Positions 36,248 through 45,048 of a stretch of DNA of 59,370 bases are shown here, in pieces. Numbering within the stretch: the stretch's first letter is position 1; every line of letters starts with the position of its first letter. A program made the position numbers and the translations under genes. The stretch comes from Phycisphaerales bacterium (GTDB lineage Bacteria > Planctomycetota > Phycisphaerae > Phycisphaerales > SM1A02). The notes under the pieces were generated by a model. That model was not told the origin of the DNA. It searched no databases and saw only the letters and a program-made list of their open reading frames with translations. The stretch is from contig JAPKCC010000005.1 of NCBI GenBank assembly GCA_028823105.1, positions 1-59,370 on the forward strand, in the 5' to 3' direction.

Positions 36248-39200
36248 TCAGTCGAGGTAGATGAACGCCTTGGTATTGAAGAGGGCATGCCCGACATCGG
36301 CCCAGCGCTCGCGTTGATCGCCTCCTGTGGCCACGAAGGCGACGATGTCATCAAGATCTTCTTCCGAAGGCTCGACGGTGAAGGCCGCTCGCCACATTCG
36401 GTCAGCGCGGGATCGATCGTCGACCAGCGACGGATCGTTGAGGATTCGAGCCGCCCAGATTCCGGCCAGCTCATGCACGAGTGGGTCATTGAGGAATACG
36501 AGCGACTGGGCCGGGACGTTCGATATATTCCGAGTTCCGACCGTGGTGCTCGGTGCCGGTTGGTCGAATGCCGTGAGCATGGGATCGGGGAAGTTTCTTC
36601 GGACTTCGAGATAGATGCTCCGCCGTCCCCCACCGTCCATCGGCCCACTCCCACCCGGGCGGCCGCGACCAGTCATGAACGGGGTGAGGTGCGTCGCGAC
36701 GGGTGGCCCACCGACCTGGTCGACGAGCCGGCCGCTGACCGCGAGAAGTGCATCTCGAATGGCCTCCGCCTGAAGGCGTCGCACCCGCCCGACCGACAGT
36801 AACTCGTTCTGGGGATCAACCGTCAGCATGCGGCTCGCGGCCTGCGCCGTCGGCATGGTCGAGCGGCGATAGACGCTCGACGTCACGATCGCGCGGATCA
36901 GGTTCTTGACGGACCAGTCGGATTGGAATCGGGTGGCGAGATAATCGAGCAACTCTGGATGCGAGGGCATGGTTCCGAGGCCACCGAAGTCGTCCGTGGT
37001 GGTGACCAGTCCGCGACCGAAGAGGTGATGCCACACGCGATTGACCATCACCCGGGCGGTCAAGGGATTCGACTGGTCGAGGATCGCGTCGGCGAGTTGG
37101 ATTCGACCGGAACCATGAAGCGGCGGCGAGGGTTGATCATCTGCGATGGAATCAATGAATGAACGCGTCGCGATCTCGCCCGGCGTCTGGTGCGAGCCAC
37201 GAATATAGATCGGTTGGTCGACGCCGCTTCCTTCGTTCGCGGCAAGCACACGCCGGGGATTCGGCAAGGCGCCGGCGATTTCTCGTCGTGCCTCGATGTC
37301 TTGGAGTCGTCGATCTCGCGCGGCATCGGCGGACGCGAGGTCGATGCCCCAGAGCCCGGCGTCAATCAGGGAATCGCGAAGCGCGACTCCATCACTGGGG
37401 TTGCCGATTCGACCGGACGCGGTCTTGGCGATCGCGCGGGCAAATCGACGTCGGTCACCATCGCGGGCCCCACCGATCCACCCGGGTTGTCCGATGATCG
37501 CGGGAACGTCGGCGCCGGTCCCGCTCAACCAGATGGCGTCGACCTCGAGCCGGCCCGGACCGTCATCGATCAATTCGAGATGGGCACGGCAGCCCGGCTG
37601 CAGTCGGGTGTCCATGACCACGTGCCGCCATCGGTTCTCGGTGGCAACGTCGCGCCGGTAGCCGGCGAACAACAACGCATTGAACTCATCCATCACCATG
37701 CCTTCGACGACCAGACGGATCCGGGTACCTTCGCCGGTTCCTCGAACCCGCCAGTGGAGGAAGCGATGGTCGAGCGTGAAGGTCTCGCTGCGCAAGGTTC
37801 CCTGGAGGCGAGGTTCGAGTGCGTCACTCGCCATGGTTCCCGAAGCGGTCGGTTGCAGGCCACCATCACCAGAGGGGCCGTTCCGATCATTCCAGGCCCA
37901 TCCCGTGGCGTACCACCGCAGATCAGGCTTCGACTGATCGAACGATTCCAGAACCTGGGCGGACTCATCGATTCCCCGGTCGAGGGTGTCGAGCAACGGT
38001 GTTCGAACGTCCTCAGACTCGATGCCCTGACGGTGACCGAGCGAGATCCAGGCATGCCAAGGATGTTCGGGGACCTGCCAATCTTCTTGATTGAAGACCG
38101 CGATCCACCGCGCGAGGAGTTCGGGATCGAGACCGCGTTTGATGGCGATTAATGACGAGTCTTCGAGCTCGCGAGCGTCGGCGGCGGCTTCGAGATAGGC
38201 GGCAATCGACCCCGCTTCGACCTTCGGCGTGGCAGCTGATGCAGGCTCCTGCTTGGCAAGCCGGGCGACCGCGGCCTTGATCATCCCACCGGGATCCTGG
38301 TACGCATATCCCTGATGCATCGACTGCATGAATCCCGAAAGCGCGTAGTAGTCGCGGGTCGAGATGGCATCGAACTTGTGATCGTGGCATCGGGCGCAGG
38401 CGACGGTGAGGCCGAGGAAACCCTGCCCGAGGACCTCGAGCTGGTTCGCGATCCGGTCGGACTGATCCTGCGTGACGTCGGTGGGTGCGTGTACGGCTTG
38501 GTGGAAGTACCAGAAGCCCGTGCCGACCACGCTCTCGTTGGTTCCATCCGCGGGGTTGATCCGTGGCTCGAGGAGATCACCGGCGATCTGCTCCCGAACG
38601 AAGCGGTCGTAGGGAACATCATCATTGAAGGCGCGAATCACCCAGTCGCGATATCGCCATGCTTCGCGGATGGGGTAGTCGAACTCATGGCCGCAGGTCT
38701 CGGCGTAGCGAACCAGATCGAGCCAGTGCCGCCCCCAGCGTTCTCCGAAACCGGGAGATGCGAGATACATCTCGACCAATCGGTCCCAGTGCGCCTCGCT
38801 CGGGTCCGCTTCAAAGGCGGAGACCAGTGCCGGGGCCGGAGGCAAGCCAACGAGGTCGTACGAGAGCCGTCGGATCTGGCGAGCGGGTGTGGCGTCGCCG
38901 GCGGCTTCGAGCTTCGTACCCACCAACGCGGCGAGGATGAATCGGTCGATGTCATCACGAACGAGCGGTTCTTGTGCCGGAGGGATCACGGGTGGTTTCG
39001 GTCGGCTGACCGACTCCCATGACCAGTGCCCCGCGTACTCCGCACCGTCGTCGATCCAACGGCGGAGAGTCTCAATTTCTTCAGCGGTCAGGGGTTCTCC
39101 GGAGGGCGGCATCGGATCGAGGTGATCGGTGATCCGCTCGATGAGCAGGCTGCGTTCGGCGTCACCGGGAACGATCGCGGGATCACGTCCCGGCTTGGCA

Positions 39201-39484
39201 GGTTCGACGGCACCGTCTCGGAGATCGAGCCGAAGGCCTCGCTCTCTGGTGGATTCATCGGGACCGTGACAGACGAAGCATCGAGCGACCAGGATCGGTC
39301 GGACGTCGCGATTGAAGTCGACCGAATCGCTGGAGGATGGAACACCGGCATGCACCGCGTCGTCCGGAACCACGGGGTCGTCGGATCCCGCGACGCCTGC
39401 AGTCAGCACCGAAGTCGCCCCGAGCAACGTGAGGAGCGGGATCCATCGGCGATTCCATCGAGTCTGATCGGGTCCGGCGTTCAT
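36248..39484 (-). CDS. DUF1549/DUF1553 protein with planctomycete cytochrome c domain
   Basis: The protein has 1078 residues from ATG 39484. A signal-like hydrophobic segment (about 14-33) precedes a planctomycete-type cytochrome c domain with C69-F-V-C72-H73 and Met candidates in PMPPSGEP. DUF1549 follows (WDRLVEMYLASPGFGERWGRHWLDLVRYAET) and includes a second CxxCH, ACARCHDHKFD. A middle beta-sandwich of about 200 residues comes next. DUF1553 closes the protein (NPLTARVMVNRVWHHLFGRGLV; LNDPLVHE). It is the first gene of the pair with DUF1501. Confidence 0.95.
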   Translation of the reverse strand: MNAGPDQTRWNRRWIPLLTLLGATSVLTAGVAGSDDPVVPDDAVHAGVPSSSDSVDFNRDVRPILVARCFVCHGPDESTRERGLRLDLRDGAVEPAKPGRDPAIVPGDAERSLLIERITDHLDPMPPSGEPLTAEEIETLRRWIDDGAEYAGHWSWESVSRPKPPVIPPAQEPLVRDDIDRFILAALVGTKLEAAGDATPARQIRRLSYDLVGLPPAPALVSAFEADPSEAHWDRLVEMYLASPGFGERWGRHWLDLVRYAETCGHEFDYPIREAWRYRDWVIRAFNDDVPYDRFVREQIAGDLLEPRINPADGTNESVVGTGFWYFHQAVHAPTDVTQDQSDRIANQLEVLGQGFLGLTVACARCHDHKFDAISTRDYYALSGFMQSMHQGYAYQDPGGMIKAAVARLAKQEPASAATPKVEAGSIAAYLEAAADARELEDSSLIAIKRGLDPELLARWIAVFNQEDWQVPEHPWHAWISLGHRQGIESEDVRTPLLDTLDRGIDESAQVLESFDQSKPDLRWYATGWAWNDRNGPSGDGGLQPTASGTMASDALEPRLQGTLRSETFTLDHRFLHWRVRGTGEGTRIRLVVEGMVMDEFNALLFAGYRRDVATENRWRHVVMDTRLQPGCRAHLELIDDGPGRLEVDAIWLSGTGADVPAIIGQPGWIGGARDGDRRRFARAIAKTASGRIGNPSDGVALRDSLIDAGLWGIDLASADAARDRRLQDIEARREIAGALPNPRRVLAANEGSGVDQPIYIRGSHQTPGEIATRSFIDSIADDQPSPPLHGSGRIQLADAILDQSNPLTARVMVNRVWHHLFGRGLVTTTDDFGGLGTMPSHPELLDYLATRFQSDWSVKNLIRAIVTSSVYRRSTMPTAQAASRMLTVDPQNELLSVGRVRRLQAEAIRDALLAVSGRLVDQVGGPPVATHLTPFMTGRGRPGGSGPMDGGGRRSIYLEVRRNFPDPMLTAFDQPAPSTTVGTRNISNVPAQSLVFLNDPLVHELAGIWAARILNDPSLVDDRSRADRMWRAAFTVEPSEEDLDDIVAFVATGGDQRERWADVGHALFNTKAFIYLD

Positions 39485-39563
39485 TCCATCACTGTAGTGG
39501 TCCGACGACGGAAAATGACGTCCAATCAAGTCTTCAAACCACGAAAAGCCCATCCACGCATGA

Positions 39564-39596
39564 CACGAGGGCCGTCCGAAGTGGACGGCCCTCGTG
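39564..39596. terminator. Perfect 14-bp hairpin after the PEP-CTERM-like gene
   Basis: CACGAGGGCCGTCC (39564-39577) pairs exactly with GGACGGCCCTCGTG (39583-39596) around a five-base loop. It lies 48 bases after the stop of the PEP-CTERM-like gene and before the DUF1549/1553 gene, both on the minus strand. No T-run follows directly, so termination is likely but not certain. Confidence 0.6.
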
Positions 39597-39644
39597 GGAG
39601 TCGGTGAATGTCGGACTTCTGTCATCCGGGGCCAGACAGCGGAA

Positions 39645-40394
39645 TCAGGCGGATCGTTTCCGTGATCGGCGGACGCCGGCGGCACCGAGGGCCAGGGCGG
39701 TCAGGCCTATCGGACCTGGGACCGGTGCGTAGGACGCCGCGGTGTTCGCGGTCGTCTCGACCGCCCAGCGTTCGACGGAATAGGCGCCGTTGGCGTCGTT
39801 GGAGATCTCCACCCACCCGTAGTGGAAGTTGCCTGCCCCGGCATCAAAGCGGATGCCGATCGCGAGCGCACCCTGAGGTGTGTCACCGAAGCTGGACCAC
39901 GCGATGTCGTTGGAATGGGTGTGCGAATTCGCCGCTTGGAACCAGCTGTGCACGGTGTAGGACCCACCGAACACGGAGGCGTCACCCTGGTTCGCGCTGG
40001 CTCCGAACGTCTGAGCCCCGCGCCATTGGGCGGGGTCGTTCGCTCCAACGGAGTTCGCGGTCCCCCAGTTGATGAACGAAAGATTGTTGTTCGGCGCCCA
40101 GAGGACCTGCTGTTTGATCTGCTGGTTAGTCTGGTTGACCGTGCCGGTGTTGAAGAAATTGACCTTGAACGCGCTGTTGAACGTCGCTGTAAGGGCGAGG
40201 TCGGCACCAGCGGTGCCAGCGAGGTTGTTGTATCCAAAGTTCTGACCGACGGTCCAGGTCTGAAGCGCGGCGTCTGCGGCTCCCGTGACCGCGACGGCCG
40301 CGATTCCGAACGCACCGATGGCACTCGTCTGCTTGCCGATTTTCGTGTAGGCCTCAAGTCGGGAAGGCATCTTTGATTTTGATTCGCGGGTCAT
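39645..40394 (-). CDS. Surface protein with PEP-CTERM-like sorting signal
   Basis: The protein has 249 residues with GGAGAG ahead of the ATG. The N-terminus has a basic stretch and a hydrophobic segment ending in GAADA, a signal peptide. The body is beta-rich with many Asn, Thr and Gly: FNTGTVNQTNQQIKQQVLW, HSWFQAANSHTHSNDIAWSS and FHYGWVEISND. The last 25 residues form the sorting signal: VPGP, a hydrophobic helix LTALALGAAG, and the basic end RRSRKR. VPGP replaces the usual VPEP, as in other planctomycetes. An exosortase-like enzyme would cut and anchor or release it; none is encoded in the window. Confidence 0.88.
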   Translation of the reverse strand: MTRESKSKMPSRLEAYTKIGKQTSAIGAFGIAAVAVTGAADAALQTWTVGQNFGYNNLAGTAGADLALTATFNSAFKVNFFNTGTVNQTNQQIKQQVLWAPNNNLSFINWGTANSVGANDPAQWRGAQTFGASANQGDASVFGGSYTVHSWFQAANSHTHSNDIAWSSFGDTPQGALAIGIRFDAGAGNFHYGWVEISNDANGAYSVERWAVETTANTAASYAPVPGPIGLTALALGAAGVRRSRKRSA

Positions 40395-40461
40395 CTCATC
40401 TCTCCAGGATTTTCAACAGTCAGGCATGCGTCACACGGCGTAATTCGCATTCAAGAGTTCA

Positions 40462-40504
40462 GGACTCCGGACCAACGATCCAAGAACGATCCAAGTTGGA
40501 GTCC
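40462..40504. promoter_or_regulatory. Operator-like repeat upstream of the PEP-CTERM-like gene
   Basis: Two head-to-tail copies of the 11-mer AACGATCCAAG (40474-40484 and 40485-40495) sit between the inverted arms GGACTCC (40462-40468) and GGAGTCC (40498-40504). The block is 68-110 bases upstream of the start at 40394. A regulator binding side by side, or a looped attenuator, would fit. No sigma-54 site was seen. Confidence 0.4.
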
Positions 40505-40653
40505 CGCACCCAACCTATACACAAGGGTTTGTTGAGCATCACCAAGGATAGGATTTTTGACACGCTCGGTCCAGCAAAATAGAAAATGCTGTAACTCCCT
40601 TTACCGCAGGGTTTTACATGGTCAGGCCGTGCTCCCGAACCGACGATGAAGCC

Positions 40654-41592
40654 TCATCGCGGAGATATCGAGCGTCTTGGGCCGACGAAACGGGGAAGTT
40701 GGCTGGCGACGATCCCAGCCAACATGAACCCGCACCCGATCATGGTTCGCCCGTCGTAGTTCTCGCCCAGCAACCACCATCCGCCAAGTGCGGCGAACAC
40801 CGCTTCGAGGCTCAGCAGGATCGCCACGTGAGCCGGGGGAGACTTTCGCTGGGCGACGATCTGAAGGAAGAAGGCAACGCCGATCGCGAAGACTCCGGAG
40901 TAGAGGATCTCCCAAGTCGCCTCGCGAAGGGCTCGGCCGATGCCGAGTGCCTGTTCAGGTCCCTCGATCAGGATCGCCGCAATGAACGTCACGATCGCGA
41001 CGGTCGTGAACTGGAGCACCGTGAGTTCAATCGGGTCGGTCTTTGGCGAGTATCGCCCGACGATCTGTACCTGCACCGCCCAACCAACCGCGCCGAGCAG
41101 GACCAGTAACGAGGGAATGTCGACTTGGAACCCAGTGCCACCGGCCTTCACGCCGAGAAACCACATTCCGACCACGGCCAGACTGCATCCGATCCAAGTG
41201 GCGCGGCCGGTTCGAACGCCAATGAACAATCCGACGAGCGGGGTGAATACGACGTAGAGACCGGTGATGAACCCCGCCGGCCCCGCGTCGGTCCCGACGA
41301 TTCCATACTGTTGAAACGCTGACGCAAGGGCAACGACCAGCCCAAGAAAAATCGACCCACAAATCAGTGTCCTTCTCTCCTGGCGCCGCGCGTCTGGCGA
41401 GGCGGCATGACTCACCCGCGGGATGAACAGCCTGAGTGGAGCGACCGCGAGGGCGCCGATCGCAAAGCGGACCGCATTGAAGGTCAGGGGGCCGACCGCG
41501 TCCATGGCTTCTTTCTGAGCGATAAACCCAAATCCCCAGATCGCCGCTGCAAGCAGCAAGAGGAGGTCGGCGGTGATGGGCGTCAGGCGCAT
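40654..41592 (-). CDS. EamA/DMT-family transporter
   Basis: The protein has 312 residues and ten membrane helices in two EamA repeats. The first begins LLLLLAAAIWGFGFIAQKEAM with FNAVRFAIGALAV; the second begins LLVLLGAVGWAVQVQIVGRY and ends SLEAVFAALGGWWLLGE. The family exports amino acids, nucleotide sugars or other metabolites. The substrate is unknown. It stands alone, with the stop 260 bases from the PEP-CTERM-like start and a 428-base divergent gap behind it. Confidence 0.92.
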   Translation of the reverse strand: MRLTPITADLLLLLAAAIWGFGFIAQKEAMDAVGPLTFNAVRFAIGALAVAPLRLFIPRVSHAASPDARRQERRTLICGSIFLGLVVALASAFQQYGIVGTDAGPAGFITGLYVVFTPLVGLFIGVRTGRATWIGCSLAVVGMWFLGVKAGGTGFQVDIPSLLVLLGAVGWAVQVQIVGRYSPKTDPIELTVLQFTTVAIVTFIAAILIEGPEQALGIGRALREATWEILYSGVFAIGVAFFLQIVAQRKSPPAHVAILLSLEAVFAALGGWWLLGENYDGRTMIGCGFMLAGIVASQLPRFVGPRRSISPR

Positions 41593-42020
41593 CCGCGGAA
41601 GGTAGCGTGCAGGCCAGCATCTGGAGGGTCGGCAGCTGATGATCGCGGTTGTTTTCCAGGGATCGATCGGTCACAGGACGGCTTTCTCGGCGGACGCGGG
41701 CCGGAACGAGTCATCGACGGGCCGCCGCCTGGCCAACGTCCGGATGCCGAAGATTCACCGCGGGCCTCTCTGCGTACCGATTGAATCCATGGCGAGGGGG
41801 CGGGTAATTCCTGTTGAATCCATCCGTTCGCGTGCTCGAAACCGCGGCTTGACCGGTAGTTCCGATACGCTTTGAGGTCTGATTAGGCCCTCAGGACGAC
41901 GAAGAAACTGCATCGTCGGTCCTGTGGCCCGGTAGAAGATCCGACCGATGCTTCGGCCGCTCGCGGCCATCGCGGGGCCGTCCAACCGCCCTTCCCATCC
42001 ACCGAGAGGCCGACCAAGTC
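41593..42020. other. 428-base divergent intergenic region
   Basis: This region separates the EamA start (minus) from the adaptor start (plus). No frame on either strand looks coding and no RNA fold is evident. It probably holds both promoters; I cannot place them with confidence. Confidence 0.45.
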
Positions 42021-43706
42021 ATGCTCTTCCGAACTTCGATCCACGATTCATCCTTCCATCGTCATGAGGGCAAAGTCCTTTCGACCGTCATCGCCGTCGT
42101 CGCGGTGGTCGGTGTCGGTACGGCGTTGACTCTTTCACTGGGCGGCGCAGAGCAGGCCGAGTCGTCGATCGACGCATCTCAGATCCACACCGTTTCTCGT
42201 GGCGACTTTCAGATCGTGATCCCGGCCAGTGGAGAACTGACCACCGAACGACAGGTGGAGATCAGGAATCTCCTCGAAACCCGCGCCGTGATCACCGAGA
42301 TCGTCGGCGAGGGCACGTTCGTTCACGAGGGCGATGTGGTTCTTCGGATCGCGGATGACGAGTTGATCAACCAGATCAAGGATGGTGAGGACAAGGTTCA
42401 GACCGCGGAGAGTTCGGTCATCGCGGCGGAACAATCGCTTGCGATCCGGAAATCGACGATGGCGAGCGATCTCGATAAGGCGGATCTGCAGATCGTGATC
42501 GCGAAACTCGCCATGCGGGCCTGGGAGGAGGGCGGCGTCGTCACCGCCCGACAGAAGCTCGACCTGGAGATTCAGACCGCGACGATCAACCGAGATCGAC
42601 TCGTCAAACGAGCCGAGGACGGACGGAAGCTCGTCGCAAAGGGCTTCCTCGCGCTGGATGAATACGAACGAGATCGCATCGCGATGATCGAATCAGAAGC
42701 GCGGGTGAAGGAAGCAGAGCTCGCGAAGAAGGTCTACGAGGACTACACGATCAAGATGGAGTCGGCCACCAACAAGTCCGCGGTCGACCAGAGCCTGGCT
42801 GAGAAAGGACGAGTTCGACAGCGACACGAGGCCGAGATCGTGAAGATCGAAGCCGACGTCGAGAGCGTCCGGTTCAAGCGGGAGTCTGCTCGCGAGCGAC
42901 TTCAGGATCTCAAGGACCAGCTTGTGGCCTGCAAGATCAACGCCCCGAGTGACGGACTGGTGGTCTATGCATCGAGTCTCTCCAGTGGTGAGCGACGAGG
43001 ACGGGACAATGAGCCACCGCCGCAGGTAGGAACAGAACTACGCCAGAACGAACTGGTGATGATTCTTCCGGACACCAGCCGGATGATCGCCAGTCTCAAG
43101 GTCGGAGAGGCATTGAGTGGTCGGGTTCGTGAAGGTCAACCCGCCGTCATCTACAGCGACTCCCTTCCCGGCACGGCCATTCCCGCATCGGTGCTCGGAG
43201 TGAGCGTGCTCGCAGAAAGTGGTGGATGGCGGGATCCCAATCGCCGCGACTACACCGTCCGAGTCCTGCTCGACACCGATCCTTCCATGGGGCTCAAGCC
43301 ATCGATGCGGTGCCGAGGCGAAATCGTCCTCGGCAAGGTCGAGAATGCCGTCTCGGTGCCGATCCAATCGGTCTTCCGAAAGGGCCCGATCGCGTTCGTC
43401 TACGTCCCGGATGAAGGCGGCTTCGCCCAACGGGAGGTGACGATCGGCCGTTCGAGCGAGATGGAGGTCGAAGTGCTCAAGGGACTCGAACCGGGAGAAA
43501 GCGTGCTCTTGCGGCGACCGACTCCAGGCGAGATCAGTTTCGAGATTGAAATGGCGGCGACGACTCCCGGCGGTGAGAAGAAATCTTGGACGGGTGGCGG
43601 CCGTCCGGCGGGCGCTCCAAGCGGGAAACCAAGTGGCAAACCGACTGGGAAGCCCGCGTCAGCACCGGCGAAGCCATCCGGGAAGCCCAGTGGCCGACCC
43701 GGTTGA
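42021..43706 (+). CDS. Membrane-fusion efflux adaptor (HlyD/RND type)
   Basis: The protein has 561 residues. One N-terminal membrane helix (about 20-42) is followed by a barrel-sandwich half (GDFQIVIPASGELTTERQVEI). A long coiled coil of about 190 residues comes next, then the second half (ACKINAPSDGLVVYAS), a beta-barrel and a membrane-proximal domain (AVSVPIQSVFRKG). It would bridge an inner-membrane pump and an outer-membrane channel. The C-terminus carries a Pro-Lys-Gly-Ser tail with repeated SGKP units from about 516 to the end. The next gene is an MFS transporter, not an RND or MacB pump. The hairpin length suits a TolC-type partner such as the lipoprotein at 18383. Confidence 0.9.
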   Translation: MLFRTSIHDSSFHRHEGKVLSTVIAVVAVVGVGTALTLSLGGAEQAESSIDASQIHTVSRGDFQIVIPASGELTTERQVEIRNLLETRAVITEIVGEGTFVHEGDVVLRIADDELINQIKDGEDKVQTAESSVIAAEQSLAIRKSTMASDLDKADLQIVIAKLAMRAWEEGGVVTARQKLDLEIQTATINRDRLVKRAEDGRKLVAKGFLALDEYERDRIAMIESEARVKEAELAKKVYEDYTIKMESATNKSAVDQSLAEKGRVRQRHEAEIVKIEADVESVRFKRESARERLQDLKDQLVACKINAPSDGLVVYASSLSSGERRGRDNEPPPQVGTELRQNELVMILPDTSRMIASLKVGEALSGRVREGQPAVIYSDSLPGTAIPASVLGVSVLAESGGWRDPNRRDYTVRVLLDTDPSMGLKPSMRCRGEIVLGKVENAVSVPIQSVFRKGPIAFVYVPDEGGFAQREVTIGRSSEMEVEVLKGLEPGESVLLRRPTPGEISFEIEMAATTPGGEKKSWTGGGRPAGAPSGKPSGKPTGKPASAPAKPSGKPSGRPG

Positions 43707-43767
43707 TTCCCGGCCTGCGGCCGAGCCTGCATTCGACAAGCACGATTGACTCGACGTACGGTCTGAA

Positions 43768-45021
43768 TTGTTCGGACCGTCGTCTGTCATTCTCATGCTG
43801 CTGATCTACGCCATCGTCTTCCTTGGTTTCTTCGCCGGAGCCTTGGTCTCACCCGTGCTGTCGCCGATGTTCCTACATCCGACGGAGCATGGCGTGCTGC
43901 CTGATGGAACCAGCGTGGCGACACGGGCCATGCTGCTCGGCGTTGCGATGGGGATGATGCGGTTCGGTGAGTTCATCGGCTCACCGATCCTCGGACAGAT
44001 CTCCGACCGGTTCGGTCGAAAAGGGACGTTGGCGTTGGCGATCGCGGTCACCGCTGCCGGAAATCTTGCGATCGGTCTGGCGATCGAGATCGAGTGGGTC
44101 TGGATCATCATCGTCGGCCAGTTCTTCATCGGATTCGCCGGCGTGCTGCTGGTTCTGGCGATGGCGGAAGTCGCCAACCGCACCGATGGCGTGACGAAGA
44201 CCCAGCGATTCGGTTTCATCTACCTGGCGAGTAGTCTGGCGTATGTCTTCGCACCGGTGATCGGGGGACACCTTGCCGACCAGAAGTACTTCAGCTGGGC
44301 CTCGTATTCACTGCCGTTCTACACCGCGGCCGGGATCTGCCTCGCGTGCATGCTTCTGATCCTGTGGCGATTTCCATCATCGCCACCAACTTCGCAAGCG
44401 GGCAAACCGATCAAGCTTGCGAAGGGGTTTCGAGAGCTCGGCGAGGCGTTCCGAGGAGGCCCTTTCCGGTCGCTCTTGATCGTGAATTTCTTCATCTACA
44501 TCGGTATCGACTTCGTGTTTCAGTTCAACCCCGTCTACTTCGTACAGAAGTGGGAATTCACATCGTCGCAGGTGGGTTGGTTGCTCTCCTATACCAGTGC
44601 CTCGATGGTGGCCACGCAGTGGCTGTTGATCAAGCCGGTCGGAAAGCGATGGGCGCCGCGTGCAGTGACCGCCGGAGCCGGCATCGCGCTGGGAATTCTG
44701 CTGACCTTCATGATCATGCCGGATCAATGGCAGTGGCTCTGCGTGCTCCTTCCTCTGGTCGGTGGTTCCATGGCGATCGCGACCACGAACATGTCGGCGT
44801 TGCTCTCTGATACGGCCGATCCCGAAGCGCAAGGACGGATGCTGGGAATCGCTCACTCCGTCCGAGTGTTTGGATCCGCGCTGCTCTGTTTCGGTGGCGG
44901 CGTGCTGGCCGGGTTCGCACCGCAGTATCCGATTATGGTCGGCGCGATCGCATCGGTCGTGGCCGCCGGACTTCTGATCATCGGGGGCCGCCACCTCAAG
45001 TCGACGGCCACGGCCGCCTGA
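43768..45021 (+). CDS. MFS transporter (12-helix, drug-exporter type)
   Basis: The protein has 417 residues from TTG 43768; ATG 43795 is an alternative. Twelve membrane helices are visible. The MFS loop motif is GQISDRFGRKG. The second half repeats the pattern. The closest look is the TetA/DHA1 group of proton-driven exporters. It lies 61 bases after the adaptor gene in the same direction. Together they could make a tripartite exporter, although such pairs normally use 14-helix EmrB-type pumps. Confidence 0.9.
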   Translation: MFGPSSVILMLLIYAIVFLGFFAGALVSPVLSPMFLHPTEHGVLPDGTSVATRAMLLGVAMGMMRFGEFIGSPILGQISDRFGRKGTLALAIAVTAAGNLAIGLAIEIEWVWIIIVGQFFIGFAGVLLVLAMAEVANRTDGVTKTQRFGFIYLASSLAYVFAPVIGGHLADQKYFSWASYSLPFYTAAGICLACMLLILWRFPSSPPTSQAGKPIKLAKGFRELGEAFRGGPFRSLLIVNFFIYIGIDFVFQFNPVYFVQKWEFTSSQVGWLLSYTSASMVATQWLLIKPVGKRWAPRAVTAGAGIALGILLTFMIMPDQWQWLCVLLPLVGGSMAIATTNMSALLSDTADPEAQGRMLGIAHSVRVFGSALLCFGGGVLAGFAPQYPIMVGAIASVVAAGLLIIGGRHLKSTATAA

Positions 45022-45048
45022 GCGCGCCGGCGAGATCGGGTTTGAGGT

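Noticed and set aside
37190-38152. A plus-strand frame of 320 codons opposite the DUF1549/1553 gene
   Set aside because: Antisense shadow; the minus strand carries the conserved cytochrome and DUF motifs across the same bases.
41593-42020. A tRNA or small gene in the 428-base divergent gap
   Set aside because: No TPsiC-like GTTCGAATCC box, no cloverleaf pairing and no protein-like frame was seen.
43610-43700. Short repeats near the end of the adaptor gene that resemble a CRISPR-like array
   Set aside because: They are in-frame codon repeats for SGKP units with no spacers; no cas genes are present.
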